From contig OZ017767.1 of assembly GCA_963969345.1 (NCBI GenBank), positions 8,931,547 to 8,995,546 on the forward strand: DNA of 64,000 bases. The letters run 5' to 3'. Positions 1 through 12,049 of the stretch are shown piece after piece. Positions within the stretch are counted from its first letter, which is position 1; the number at the start of each line of letters is the position of its first letter. The notes under the pieces are model-generated. The model saw nothing but the letters and a program-made list of their open reading frames with translations, did not search any database and had not been told where the DNA came from. This DNA comes from Turbatrix aceti (lineage: Eukaryota; Nematoda; Chromadorea; Rhabditida; Panagrolaimidae). Made by a program: the position numbers and the translations under genes.

Positions 1-1612
1 TGCACTCATTGTTCATTTCTTAATTCTCTGCAGCATGAACCCAGAGAAATCAAACAACATTTTTTTTAGTTTTTGGAGAATTCATTTATTATTACTAATT
101 TTCAAAAATTTTGAAGTAAGAAAACAAATTTTTTTTTTAAATCATGTTTTTGAATGAAAAACATGATTTTTCCACTGAGAATGAAAAAACTGGTGGTAAA
201 AAAAGATTATTTACACCCACAAAAGAAGTGCTAAAAGTATTACCCTTGGATAATTATGCCCGAAGTTTGCATCGCCTTACTCTTTCTATGTAGCTCTAGG
301 ATCGTGTAGGAAAGGCAAAAGCTGATGCATACTTCCGTTGTGTTTTCTTCGTCGACGCCTGAAATGTTTCATGGCAATGTTTCATAAAAAAAATAGGATA
401 TTTCATTACACGTACTACACATGTATGTATTTGTTCACAACAAGATTGCTTGCTTGTTTGCTGAAAACTTTTAAAACTTTTGGCTCTGCTTAATATTTTC
501 GTACATTTTTTTGTGTTTTGTGTTGGAAAGTTTGCCCGAAATGGGGTGTTTTCACTTGCTTTTAAAAACGATCACATTTCGTACTTGTTACATTTTGAGA
601 GTTTTTGAGGCAACGCACTTTGCGTCATGGATTTGAGTATGAATTTCATGAAAAAACGTTCAAATACCAATTTGAAAAACAAATTCTAAATTTTTTGTCG
701 CAAGTAATTTTTTTGAACTATGTAAAACTTGTCCCCAGACAAACATGTTTTGACCGACTAGACAAAATTTATTTCTTTTTTTTGAATTCAACGCTTGAGG
801 CTATTTTTTTTCGTTGAGTTTCAACAAGTAGGATTTTTTGCATATTTTAATCGCAAGTTATTATATTTTGTTTTTAAACAGAAATATGCACTAAATGTTT
901 GTTCTTTGACGTGTTGGAAATTTTCCAATTTATTGTACTGTTTTTTTAGAACTTTTTTAGAACTGTGATTTTTTACATTGCATGCAACATTTTGAGTTGG
1001 GGTTTCGAATAGCACTTTCATGTTTTTTTGTGTTTCATGTTCAAATTGCAAATTGTTGTTGACTTTCTCCAAATATCAAAAATCAGCAGTTTTTAATTTT
1101 TTTCAAGAACACGGGTCATTTTGCAACATGTAATTATTTCTGGGGGAATAAATCTGACTTTTTGACATAAACAAACATGACACGGGCACAATTTTGTTTT
1201 CAACAACAGAGCAAAGAATATTTTCCTGTGTCCTACAACGATTGTTTTCTTTAATCTGCTTTAAAAATTTGTGTGAATTATTTTCAACGTTCACGGACTG
1301 TTGCGTTGAAAAATAAAAAAATTACAGAAAGTTTACATTTTAAATACATATTTTTTTAACGTTGCCAATTGACTGCCCAGTGAGTTGACGTTGACGGTCT
1401 AAATTTTTCACAGTTGTCGACGCCGAAGCCGAGGACGACGGGGACGGTAACGCAGCCGGAAACATGGCCGACTTGTTGTCAGCAATTTGGCCGGGGTGCC
1501 GGCTACACTGATACGCGTTCTACTGTCTCCCTCCTCCTCAGGCGGCAAAAAAAACGTGAAAGCGAGAAAGAGAAAAGATTTTCCTGGAAGTCGTATCTCA
1601 GTTTAACTTGCC
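1..1612. other. AT-rich sequence with no supportable gene
   Basis: The stretch is dominated by A and T runs. The open frames are short, have no splice-site context and no recognisable protein. A plausible 3' splice site (TTTTTCACAG) ends near 1413 and is followed by GC-richer sequence. It could be the 5' UTR acceptor for the start codon at 1613. Nothing else is seen. Confidence 0.6.
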
Positions 1613-1683
1613 ATGGATATACCAGTGCCATTGGTTGTTTTGGTGCTTGCTTGTCTGGCGTCAGAATCCATCTTTCAGAGAGG
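1613..1683 (+). CDS. Possible signal-peptide first exon of an unidentified gene
   Basis: ATG at 1613 opens a 23-codon stretch reading MDIPVPLVVLVLACLASES and ending IFQR, a good secretion signal. It is followed at 1684 by a GTAATT donor, which would leave two bases (GG) for the next codon. Without splicing the frame stops one codon later. I found no convincing downstream exon. An acceptor near 3140 keeps frame but yields a Ser-rich tail that soon stops. The next real gene, the GPCR at 3296, has its own start with an in-frame TAA just before it. This may be a real first exon, a relic or chance. Confidence 0.3.
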
Positions 1684-3295
1684 GTAATTGGAGGCTAACG
1701 GAGATTCGTTAGATTTCTAACATTTTTAACGCGTCTTCTCACGGAGATGTTTATGTCTATTACAATGTTTTTTGGTGGTAAAAAAAGTTAAAATTGGTTT
1801 AACCTTTGATTTTTGAGGGGAATAAAGTGGATTTTTTTATGTCGAAATTTCTGAAGTTTTTTACTAGTATTTCATAGTTCTAGGAATATTTTTTTATATT
1901 CAAACGATTGAATTCGTTGTTTTTGAATTTATTAAATATTTAATTCCGAAGCTTTTTCATGAATTTTTTTACGTGATTCTCTGCAAAAAATTCCTGCACG
2001 CACCAAAAACAAAAATCAAAAGATGAAAAAACGTTCAAATTTTTTTTTCTAGTTTTGAACAACAAAATAAAAATGGAATCTTTGATATCTCATTGCACTT
2101 TTTTTATTTTGTATACTGTAATTTTGTTCTGAAATGTTGTGAAATTTCAACATCAGTTATTTTTTAGTTGGACTATAAAAAAATTATTTTCTGTCAATTT
2201 TAAAAAATTACTAAAAACGCATTTTTTGTAACTTTTTCGTTACATACAATAAGTCACCTTTTTTTCGTTACCCGAACAAAACATAGTAGCTTTCCAAAGG
2301 TCGGTCAATTAGCTTGCTGGGTAATCGTTGTGCTAACCTATTTTTTTTCAAATTAAAAAAGTTCAGTATTCCTCCTTGTCACAAACTGCCCTGAAAAAAA
2401 TAGCTAGCAGTCTAAAAAACAACAACAAGTCGTCTAAAAAAACAACAACAAAGAAAATAACATTTGTCACTTTGACGGGGCCGTCTGCGTTTCGGAAAAA
2501 AATGAAAGTTATAATTTACGATGCATTTTTTTCGAACCGTAAACCCTGGGTTTTCTTGAAGGGGTGCAAAGAGGCTAATGCAGTTGAGCTACCAACAATT
2601 ATGCATACCTTTACTCCGGGAGGGCTTGGTCCACGTAAAAGTGCTCATTTCCTTTAGCTATTTTTTCGTTCGACCCATGTGTGTCATAAATAATTCTACC
2701 ACACTTGTAAAAGGGTAAAAAGACACTTGAAACCACTCTTTACTCTTTTTGTTCCCTTTTTTGGCGGATTCTCGCTTGAAAAGCTTCATGTTGTTTTTTG
2801 TTGCTGTTCATGAACAATTTTGCACTAACTTAATTTTTTGTTCTGTCCAAGGTACAAGATGTCGGACGGAGCAACTTCCTCCCCCCTTTTTCTTGGTCGG
2901 TTGGTCGGTCGGTTAGCTAGTATGTATCCATCCCACATCATTGCATTCATCCCCTCCCCCCTTGACTCTCAAATTCACAATCCTAAAAAAAAGAGAAAGA
3001 TTTATCCTTCTTTTTTTTACGACGATGCATGCCATCGTGCAAAATTCACAGCGACAGGATGACTGTGACTTGAGGCACTTGACGTCTTGCCGTCGGGCTT
3101 ATCTATCGTGATCATCGTCAAGTTTTTTTATTTATTTTCAGGCTACTGTTTTTTATTAGATTTCTGTTCTTGCGAACAAGACAAGACGACTCGTCGTCGT
3201 CGTCTCCGTCGTCCCCATCGTCATCGTCTACCGTTTCCTGAGGTCGAAAGTCAAGAAAAAAGAAGAACGATATTTTACCGTAAACTAAATAAAAT
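1684..3295. other. AT-rich sequence upstream of the GPCR
   Basis: There are long T runs and no supported exon. Open frames at 2376-2657 and 2838-3062 have no ATG in good context, no splice sites and biased, uninformative translations. A short CGT/CGA triplet repeat lies at about 3186-3230, immediately upstream of the GPCR start. The GPCR promoter is presumably here but no specific site is evident. Confidence 0.5.
3186..3230. repeat. Imperfect CGT triplet microsatellite
   Basis: The run reads as repeated CGT with CCGT and CATCGT variants. It lies about 65 bases upstream of the GPCR start codon. Confidence 0.7.
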
Positions 3296-6200
3296 ATGAA
3301 AGCTGCAGATTTGGGTCCCGCAACGACAATTATCGGTGATGATATGGAAGTTGTGGGTGGTATGGATTCTGCTCCATCAGACACCCAACTTCTCTACGAC
3401 AATCCAAATGCCGAACACGTTGACGCCAATACAATGATAAGGGTTGGTTTTTTTTTTCGAAAAAAACAAGGTGCTATTTTTTTCACTTCATGAAAATTTG
3501 TGCTAAACACAGAAATCTGCAGAACGGTGTTCTGTGAAGTAAATAATAATTTCATGTTTCTTTTCGGCCTACTATTTCCGTATTCCCAGGAGCTTATTAA
3601 ATAATAAATGCAAAATCTGTGTGTATATTTTTTTCTTATTCTGCAAAGTGTATGGGATATATTTTCATCTCTGATGAGTTGTTGACAAATTACTCTGACA
3701 TGACATGAAGGTGATTCATTCATTCGTTCATTCATCATGATTGGGAATATATTAGGACGAAAGCTCTGGGGAGGGGTGCTACTAAATACGATAGCGCAAA
3801 CAGTTTTAGATTGAAAAAACGTTTCTTCAGATGCTGTTCAAGATTGTAACCCTTGATTATTTAGAACGCTGGAAAATTAGATAGTTAACGTTTGGCATTG
3901 TGTCCTCAATCGTTACTTTTGTTTGGGACACAATGCCAAACAATATTTTTGAGATTGGGGACATAATGTTAAAAGTGTCATGTTTAGGACACAAAGCCTG
4001 CAATTACTTTGTTGGACGTCTTTTTTTAGATTTGTTACCTAGTGCTTTTTGCACAGTGAATAGTAATTTACGCTGTTGTAAACTTTTGCACACAAGCTGT
4101 CGTCATAGATAACACCAACCATCAGAAAACTCAAAATAGAAAAAAAAACTTTTTTCAAATTTCCAGAACATGGTACTCGGCATGAATCAATCCATGATGA
4201 TGAATTTTTCAAAATTCCCGAAATCACCAACCAGCAGCATAAAGGTGTTTTCCGTCATCCTTTGCACGATACTTGGAGCTGTCTGTGTATTCCTCAATCT
4301 TTTCGTCATCTCTGCACTCATCAGAAATAGAAGACACGTTCTACGAAATGTATTTTACGTTCTCGTGCTGCACTGCGCTTTTGTCGATCTCATTCGTGGA
4401 ACCTGTCTTATTGCCTGGGGCATGCCGCATCTCGTCATCAACAACATGCATACTATGAGGGATCGGTTGTTGGCACTCAAGGTTTGAAAAAAAAAACTGA
4501 AATCAAAATTCATGAAAAATAATTTTTTTAAAGATAAACCAATTCACACTGGTCATCTTACGTTCGTGCAACCTTCTGACCATTTTCAACCTGCTTGTCT
4601 TCACGACCAATGAGTTCATCGTCATCAAATATCCACTCCACTATCGACGATGCTTTCGTCGACGAACTGTCCTCGGCATCTTGGCCGTCAGGTTGGGTTC
4701 TCTTTTGTTTCTGTCAAACAACTAAACTATTTTATATGTTGTGTTTTTTATGGTTAATGCTACACAAAACAAAAAAAAACAGCGTAGGGAGAGTTAAACG
4801 ATTTTTTTTCTTTGACGTTGCAATCGGATTAAAAAAATTCGATTTCTAGAGTTTTTGATTGGTGCATTCAGTTTTTTACCGAGTTTGCTTTTTTTGCGTT
4901 CATCGTTGAATGGATGATGTGAGTAGGTTTTATTGTTAGGTGGCAAAATCAGTTAGGTTTTTTTATTTTTGGACAAATTGCAGTTGTGCGAGTTTTTTGG
5001 CAGAACAAAACACGGAAAAAATTTTTGGCAGAGAACACATTTTTTAGATTAATTTTTTGCGAAAAAAAATTTTTTTAGTTTTAATTTTAAATTTTTGTGA
5101 AAATTGTTTTTCAATATAATGTTTTTTTAAATTAATTAAAACTAAAATTTTTAAAAGTTGTTTTAATTAAAATTAAAATAATTTTGCATTTTGTAAAATG
5201 ATTTTTTAGCTGGCTGATAAGCCTGTTCTTTGGTTTGGGCTCAGTCTTTTCCAACTTTTTCGAATCCGCTCACACAGTCATGGTCCTGAGCGACAAGAAT
5301 CTCCTAATGCGAAACGACACCGCGACATCCTCAGTCACACGTCGCGAGATTGGCCGCGTCTCTATCAACATCGTCTCCATGCTCATGATTTTCGTTCTCT
5401 GCTACGTTTGTCTCTTTACGGTCCTCATCTGTTACGGTACCATACTCCGAACCATCCGGCGCTTTCACTCTTTTGACGTCAAGGGAAACTTCCATTCGGA
5501 TCAGTCCCAGCGAATTACGTATCGCTCTGTGGCTTTTCTTCGCCACGACGACTCGACCAAGACCAACGCCAGCGGAGCGACGGTATGCGTCGACGATGAC
5601 AGTGCGAACAAGAGATGTAACTCGCATCGGAAGTGGAAGAGTCATCTCATGTCGAGGCACAAGTATCTCATTGTCATTGGAACGGTGCTCTTCGTCGACG
5701 TGCTGTTTTTGTTTCCCTACAGCGGAATTCAACTTGTCGCTTTTCTGCATTTGAATAATTTACTCACTACTGGACCAAAGTCTACGATTATTCGATGGGG
5801 ATTACAAGTGGGTTTTTTTTTGAAAATCGATTTGGCAACTTCATTTATGAATTTTTATTGCATTTCGTTTCAAAAAATGTGGTCCTAATTTTTTTGGAAA
5901 ATTTTCCTATTTTTTGGAAAATTTGTATAAATTCAATTTTGAGAAAATTAGGTGTGAAGACCTAATTTAGAAAAATCAGTTTATTTTAAATTTCAAAAAA
6001 TACGACGATTTGTGGATTTGAACATTTGAACATTTTTCGGAACAAATGACCGAATTAGTTTTTTTCTCAAAAATTAGGAAAAACATTTTTGATTATCAAT
6101 AAATTATGTTTTTGTTTTCAAAATGTCAAAAACGTATTCTAGTCCTAAAATAGCTCTAATGTAAAAACAAAAAATATTAACAAAAATTTGTTTTCGATTT

Positions 6201-6965
6201 TAATATCAAAAATTTTGCTGACAAACATAAAAACATATTTTTGCTTGTTCGCAGAATCCAAAAATTGTTTACGCATTACACTGACGAGATTTCAGATACT
6301 AATCGGCGTGCATTCCGTGTGTCAGCCGCTGTGTTACTTCCGAATGAACGAATTTCGTCGCCTAGCGTGTTGCTCGAATAAGGAACTCAATCGATCCAAA
6401 TCATTCAGTCAGTTGCACAAATCCATTGGTAATACGCGAGAGAGATGTGGTTCTATTTTTTGTCGGCTGACTTTCTTCAACTTTTTTTCTCAATCATGAA
6501 AAAAGACACAATTTCAGACAATTCTATCTCACTCTCTCGTTTTTTGTGTGACGTGATTTTTGTTACTTCAGTTTTCATAATTTTTGTTATTCTAAATTTT
6601 TGAATTTTGATCATTCAGGTAACACCAAAGATCAGCTTCCAACGAACGATGCCGTCGACGAACTCATCGCGCTCAAAGACGCGCAGAGTCGAGACTGCGC
6701 AGAACCGCTCATGGGAAGTCGGGATTTTGTCAACGTCATCGATGATTTCATAGTTCCTTCAGCCCCGGTTATCAGTCAGGTGGATGCGCAGTTTTTAGGC
6801 GCTAATTGGACGAGGATTGGTTCGCGCAAGTTTCGCCGCTACGGTCCTTCGCAGGAAACGGAACAGGAACTTCGGGCGAAACTCAGCATTCTCAGCGGGC
6901 TACGGTCGTCTTCGGTCTACGATCACGAATCACACATTCCGGTCGATCACGTTTCAGTTGCATGA
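3296..6965 (+). CDS. Orphan rhodopsin-like G protein-coupled receptor, 565 aa
   Basis: Exons are 3296-3442, 4167-4481, 4534-4691, 5210-5807, 6296-6428 and 6619-6965. All junctions are GT/AG and keep frame. The ATG follows an in-frame TAA at 3290. A roughly 70-residue extracellular N-terminus leads to TM1 and TM2 in exon 2 (FSVILCTILGAVCVFLNLFV, then NVFYVLVLHCAFVDL). TM3 ends in FTTNEFIVIKYPLHYRR, where the canonical DRY is replaced by NEF. TM4 and TM5 are in exon 4, and a third intracellular loop of about 75 residues carries basic and Ser residues. TM6 is LIVIGTVLFVDVLFLFPYSG. TM7 crosses the exon 4/5 junction and ends SVCQPLCYFRMNEFRR (QPLCY in place of NPxxY), followed by a possible palmitoylated CC. 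An acidic tail of about 130 residues follows. Ligand and subfamily are not recognised. It is probably a plasma-membrane peptide- or amine-type orphan receptor. Confidence 0.9.
3890..3941. repeat. 16-bp perfect inverted repeat in GPCR intron 1
   Basis: Arms 3890-3905 (GTTTGGCATTGTGTCC) and 3926-3941 are exact reverse complements separated by 20 bases. Degenerate copies of the GGACACAATG core follow up to about 4000. It could be a MITE-like hairpin or chance structure. Confidence 0.7.
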
Positions 6966-6995
6966 TTTTTTTTGAATTCATAAAAAAATTGGTGT

Positions 6996-7001
6996 AATAA
7001 A
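6996..7001 (+). terminator. Polyadenylation signal AATAAA for the GPCR
   Basis: AATAAA lies 31 bases after the GPCR stop codon. A second AATAAA lies near 7014. Confidence 0.55.
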
Positions 7002-7204
7002 TTTTTGTTTTGTAATAAATTGAAGAAATCTGAATTTTTTTCTTCAACGATTGTGAAAAAAATAATGAGTAATGAAAAAATCAGTGAATCATGTCTGAAG
7101 ATTTTTATTTGAAGGAAAATATTAACAATGATGAATAACACAAAATTTTTGTGGTTAAAGGAGTCCGCAGAAAGCATAAGAAATCGTCATTTTGATTTGG
7201 AAAG

Positions 7205-7444
7205 ATGAATCGCGTTGAAATTGTTTTCCTTATGTTTCTCTGCGTTTTGTTTGTTGGATGCCGTTGCAATCCTGTCTCAGAATCGAAGGTATCAGTCAAC
7301 ACAAGCAACTGCACCCGTAACGAAGGCTACGCATACGCATGCAATGACACGGTACAGTTTCTAGAAAACCGTTTCCGCCGTTCATTGCTGAAAAATGCAA
7401 GCCAATCAATGGATTCATACTGTTTGCAGAGATCGATTTTGTAA
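7205..7444 (+). CDS. Small secreted protein, 79 aa, resembling a truncated ground-like protein
   Basis: ATG follows a possible acceptor (GGAAAG). A signal peptide (IVFLMFLCVLFVGCRC) is followed by about 55 residues with four Cys and three Asn-X-Ser/Thr sites. The stretch GYAYACNDTVQFLENRFRRS, followed about 15 residues on by CLQR, lines up loosely with GYLCCNTTLQTVMVDTFKKF and CNVQK of the ground-like gene at 25966. The second half of that domain is missing. A GTAAGC donor at 7440 allows an unseen further exon, but the only sequence downstream before the DUF229 array is 54 bp. It may be a broken GRL paralogue at the array edge or an independent small secreted protein. Family assignment is weak. 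Confidence 0.5.
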   Translation: MNRVEIVFLMFLCVLFVGCRCNPVSESKVSVNTSNCTRNEGYAYACNDTVQFLENRFRRSLLKNASQSMDSYCLQRSIL

Positions 7445-7498
7445 GCATTGCGGGTTAATATTATACGATGTTATTTTCTAATATTTATGTAATATTTT

Positions 7499-9653
7499 TT
7501 ACAACATATCTAAATACCGGTTTTTACAAAAGCAATAAGATTGCACTAGCGAATGCTTGACGCACCAAGCTTCATGTCCGTAAGCAGTGCTTCGGGGAAA
7601 CGTCGTCGATAAGATATTGACAGTGCCGTTTGGATATGTGATGGCGACTACGCTATACTTTCCAGTTCCAGGTTTCGTCATCCAGACAACCCGCAGAAGA
7701 TTCTGATTTCCATTTGTCACAAAGCTTTCAGCCGTGACATTGTTATGCAAGGACAACCTGGCACAGCTGGAATTTGTTTCTGGGTGACTTTCTAGTTCTT
7801 GATTCATCCTTCGAAGACACTCTTTCGCAATGGCAACTGCATTTGAGTCATTCACAGGCAACACGTTTTTGCTGAAGTTGCAAATGCAGTACTGCATCGG
7901 AATTCGGAGACGATCGCATGTTCGAGGCTCGCGCAGGGGGCCGAAGAGGTCTTCGCCGTAGATCGTGAGATTTTTATGCGTTGGGGTTTTTGGCTAAAAA
8001 AGTGCATTTATACTTTTTGATACACTGAGAAAAAAACTCTGCCGTCAGTTTCATTAAACTGACGATTTTTGTCAGTTTCGATAGTTTTTTACAAAAAGGG
8101 TCAGTTTTTCTGACATTTGTATTCAGAAAAGCAAAAACGTCAGTTTTTCTGACAGTTTTTTTAGTATAGTGCAAAAAATGAAAAAGCTTACATGAACAAG
8201 ATTAACGAGAGTAGCATAAATGTCGTAGTGGGTAATGAGCTTGTTTGAGTTCTCCTCGAGTTGATCCAACACTTCCGGGGTTCTCCGATTTTTTGGGACC
8301 GAAATCCAGAGCGCTGGATTGTTATCTTCGGCATCACCAACCGGTGTTTGTCGGGCTCCGTGGAATCTATTTCCGTGATCGCCCATAACGATAACATACG
8401 AATTTTCCCAGTATTTTTCATTTCTCTGGAAAAACTTGTAAAAGTAATCGTCCATGTGATAAAGTCCATTGATATCGTCGTGCGTCAAGTGGCTAAACCA
8501 ATTGATGGTAAAGCTGGGTCGATCCTTGTAAGCTTCCAAAAAACTTTCAAAATATTCTACCAAATCTTGTGCATCATCTTTGCATTGATTTTTGTGCAGA
8601 ATGTCTTCGTAGCGTAGTTCAAAATATTGATAAACAAGCAAGTACGTTCTGATGTAATGATGCGTTGGAGTGTTGTTGAATCCGTAGCAGTTTGGCCAAT
8701 TGAATGTTCCGTAGTCCCAGTCTTCGGTCATGTAGGTGACGTATCCGGCATCTCTGTACCGGAATGCAATAAACGGTTCGCCGTCCAGGAACTTGAAACA
8801 GGGATCGGACGGCCAATCTGCAGGATGCCCGACCGAGATTGAAGAAACCGGAATTGGGTTCGAGCCTTTGCCAAACAAGAATCCATAAGCATTGGGTCGG
8901 CTGTTGAGTCCGATTTTGTTCAGGTACTTCATTCGTTGGGACTGCAGATTATTGCGAAGGTAGCTGGCAGTTTTGACCATAGACCGTTCGAATTGGGACG
9001 ATGAAACTGAATCAAGCACGATCAGGTGAACACTAGGCATGTCAGGTGAGTCAGGTGGGGTGAGCAATTTTCTGAACATTTTTTACAATTATTCTAAAGT
9101 AAGCATGTAAAAAAACCTACTCATTACGGTAAATCAGTGCATGCATGTATTCGTACTTCAGATGTTTGTCAGCATCGCGGCATTCGACTTGGACAATGTC
9201 GCACGGAGGCTTTGTTCCATTGGTCAACAGTATCCATGCACCGTAGTTAATATGTATCTTCATGTATATATCGTATTCCATCTGCAAACATTGATACGTG
9301 CATCTGTACTTCTCTAATTCAGAATCAAGGACAATAGAACTGTTGACAATATTTGTTAGTTTTTTGAAGGTTGGTGTACAATTTTTATAGGGATCAGACT
9401 TGGGGTCCAAAAACTCCGCCAATGCAGGGTCCCATGGGTTAAGATTCGGCAGGTGGCAGTAGTCAAGCAAAAGTTCACTTTGGTTTTTCGGTTCTTTTGT
9501 TTCGATATTGGTGAAAGTAAGACGTGCGCTTTTCAGCATATAAAAAGTTGAGTCGTAGTCAATGTTACCAACATCAAACAAGTTGAAAATAACCAGGATT
9601 AGACATGTACTGACTGCAAAGAAAATCGCAAAGCTGCGTATGAATCGGGCCAT
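7499..9653 (-). CDS. DUF229 sulfatase-like membrane protein, copy A, 635 aa
   Basis: Exons are 9121-9653, 8192-9071 and 7499-7993. Family facts for all seven copies: DUF229 (PF02995) proteins are predicted extracellular hydrolases of the alkaline phosphatase/sulfatase fold with unknown substrate. Each copy has a short cytoplasmic N-terminus, one signal anchor, a Cys-rich stem ending in an L(I/V)YRNE-type motif and a catalytic-like core. The core carries LDSVSSSQFERS near its start, a THDDINGLYHMDDYF-type stretch and a GDHGNR metal-site motif. A Cys-rich C-terminal module starts GEDLFGPLREPRTCDRLRIP. Classical sulfatase CxPxR is absent, so formylglycine chemistry is not expected. Specific to A: the anchor is RFIRSFAIFFAVSTCLILVI. 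The intron that separates anchor and stem exons in B, C, D, E and G is absent. Intron 3 carries a hairpin-rich insertion. The second metal motif is GDHGNRFHGARQ. Confidence 0.9.
8026..8165. repeat. Hairpin-rich insertion in the last intron of copy A
   Basis: The intron (7994-8191, 198 bp) contains a CGTCAGTTT/AAACTGACG stem and two GTCAG-AAAAA-CTGAC units. Homologous sequence sits at the same place in copies C and D. The corresponding introns in B, E, F and G are only about 46-62 bp. Confidence 0.75.
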
Positions 9654-9890
9654 TTTCGTTGCGTAATAGTAAAGTGCAAAAAAATTTTTTCTAGAGGTCA
9701 ATTGGCGTACTATGCTAATTTGTCGGAAATCTGCATACATTAGATCGTGTTTGTGATCAACGTTTGCCAAATTTCACCAAACTATCATCAGTAATTTGAC
9801 CTGTTTGGATGATGTAAAAAACATGATCACTGGCTTCCAAAAACAATAATGTCATTATACTTTATCATTTTACAATCATTATCAATACCA
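9654..9890. promoter_or_regulatory. Intergenic spacer between copies A and B (A promoter side)
   Basis: This 237 bp spacer must hold the copy A promoter and the copy B 3' end. No TATA-like or AATAAA signal is clear. Unlike B, C, F and G, copy A has no CAG within a few bases of its ATG. Confidence 0.4.
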
Positions 9891-12049
9891 CTAATTACAA
9901 TAGCAATAAGATTGCACTAGCGAATTTCTGACACATTTAGCTTCATCTCCATAAGCATTACTTCGGGGAAACGTCGTCGATATGATCGTAACTTTGCCAT
10001 TTTGATCTTTGAGCGCGACTGCGCTGAAGTCGCCGGTTCCAGGTTTCGTTGACCAGACTACCCGCAGAAGATTCTGATTTCCATTAGTCAAAAAGCTTTC
10101 AGCCTGTACTTTCTCTTCGTAATCTATCGACAATTTGGCGCATCTAGACTTTGTTTCAGTGTGATTTTGGAGTTCTTGATTGATTATCCGAACGCACTTT
10201 TCTGCGATGCCGACAGCAGTTTGATCATTTTCTGGCAACGCGGTTTTGTTGAAGTCGCATAGACAATACTGCATCGGGATTCGGAGATTATCACATGTTC
10301 GGGGCTCGCGCAGGGGACCGAGGAGATCTTCGCCGTATATTATGGGATTTGGAATCGTTGGGTTTTTAGGCTTAAAGAATGACGCATTGTTAAAAATTTA
10401 TTTAAATACAAACTATGTATAAGAAAACGTACGTGAACCAGGTTGACGAGAGTGGCATAAACGTCGAATTGAGATAAGAGTTTGTTTGAGTTTTCCCAAA
10501 GACGACTGAGTACTTCGGGTTTTCTGAGATTCTTTGGAACCGAAATCCACAGCATAGGATTATTATCTTCGGCTTCACCAATCCACGTTTGTCTGGCTTC
10601 GTGGAATCTGTTTCCGTGATCGCCCATAACGATAACATAGGAATTTTCCCAGTGTTTTTCGTTTCGCATGAAAAACTTGTAAAAATAGTCGTCGATGTGA
10701 TAAAGTCCATTGATATCGTCGTGCGTCAAGTACGTAAACCAATTGACAGTAAAAGTTGGCCGATCCTTGTACGTCTCGAGGAAGGCTTCGTAGTACTCTA
10801 TCAAATCTTGGGCATCTTCTTTGCACTGCTTCTTGTGCAGAATGTCGCCAAAGTCTTTATTCTCTTTTTGATAAAATAGATGGTACGGTCGCATGTAATG
10901 ATGCGTCGGATTCTTTTTGAATCCGTAGCAGTTTGGCCAATTGAATGTTCCGTAGTCCCAGTCTTCGGCCATGAAAGTTACGTACCCAGCATCTCTGTAT
11001 CGAAATGGAATAAATTGATCCTTGTCCAGGTACTTAAAACAGGGATCCTCCGGCCAATCTGCATGATACCCAACCGATATCGGAGAAGCCGGAATGGGGT
11101 CCATGCTTTTACCAAACATAAATCCATAACCATTGGGTCGGCTGTTGAGGCCGACTTTGTTTAGGTACTTCATTCGTTGGGATTGCAGATTATTGCGAAG
11201 GTAGCTGGCAGTTTTGACCATAGACCGCTCAAATTGGGACGATGAAACTGAATCAAGCACGATCAGATGAACGCTAGGCATGTCAGGTGAGTCAGGTGGG
11301 GTGAGTAATTTTCTGAACATTTTTCACAATTATTCTGAAGTAAACATATGGAAAAACCTACTCATTGCGGTAAATCAGTGCGTGAATGTATTTGTATATT
11401 TTTCTAGTGCCAGCGTCACGGCATTCGAGTTGAACAACGTCGCACTTGGGCTTGTCTCCGCTGTATAACGGTTTCCATTCACCGTAAAGAATGCGTGTAT
11501 CGTCTTTCAGCAGCAGACATCGGTGCGAACAGTTGTACCTGTCAAGTTTAGCATCAAAGACGATGGAATTATTAATTACATTAGATAGTTTTTTGAATTC
11601 GGGTTTGCAGTCTTTATGGGGATTAGATTCGGGGTCAAATAATTCTGCCATTACAGGGTCCCATGGATCAAGGTCAGGCAAGTTACAGTAGTCAAGTAAA
11701 AGTCCATTCTGAGGTTTCTCTGTTGATGTGTAGGTTTTAGTATGTGGAGCATCTGAAATTCAGTGTTAAAAAAAATATTCACAAAAGTGTTCCTCCCACA
11801 TACCAGTTTTACCTTGGTTTTCAAGGTTATTCGTCTGAGTTATCGTTTCAGTACCAGATTCATTTTTAGCATCTAAAAATCCAAGTTACATAAAAAATGG
11901 TTCCAAAATTATGTATGTAACCAACCAGTTAAAATAATGTAAGCTGAGCCGTAGTCAAAGTTATGAAGGTTAAATGAGTTGACAATAATCACAATCAGAC
12001 ACGTGCAGGCTACTAGGAGTACCACAATACTCCGCTTGCACGCGTGCAT
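9891..12049 (-). CDS. DUF229 sulfatase-like membrane protein, copy B, 647 aa
   Basis: Exons are 11926-12049, 11804-11872, 11362-11752, 10433-11312 and 9891-10370. It is the only copy with an extra 69-bp exon (AKNESGTETITQTNNLENQG), which lengthens the Thr/Asn-rich linker between anchor and stem. The exon is in phase with its neighbours (phase 1 on both sides), so it can be included or skipped without breaking frame. The anchor is SIVVLLVACTCLIVIIVNSF. The core has LDSVSSSQFERS, LTHDDINGLYHIDDYF and GDHGNRFHEARQ. The NGTKP glycosylation site found in most copies is replaced by SGDKP. The ATG lies two bases after CTGCAG, a possible trans-splice acceptor. Its core exon is closest to that of copy A. 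Confidence 0.9.

Noticed and set aside
5331..5750. Minus-strand open frame opposite GPCR exon 4, and similar antisense frames in the DUF229 genes
   Set aside because: These are mirror frames of GC-rich coding exons without their own signals.
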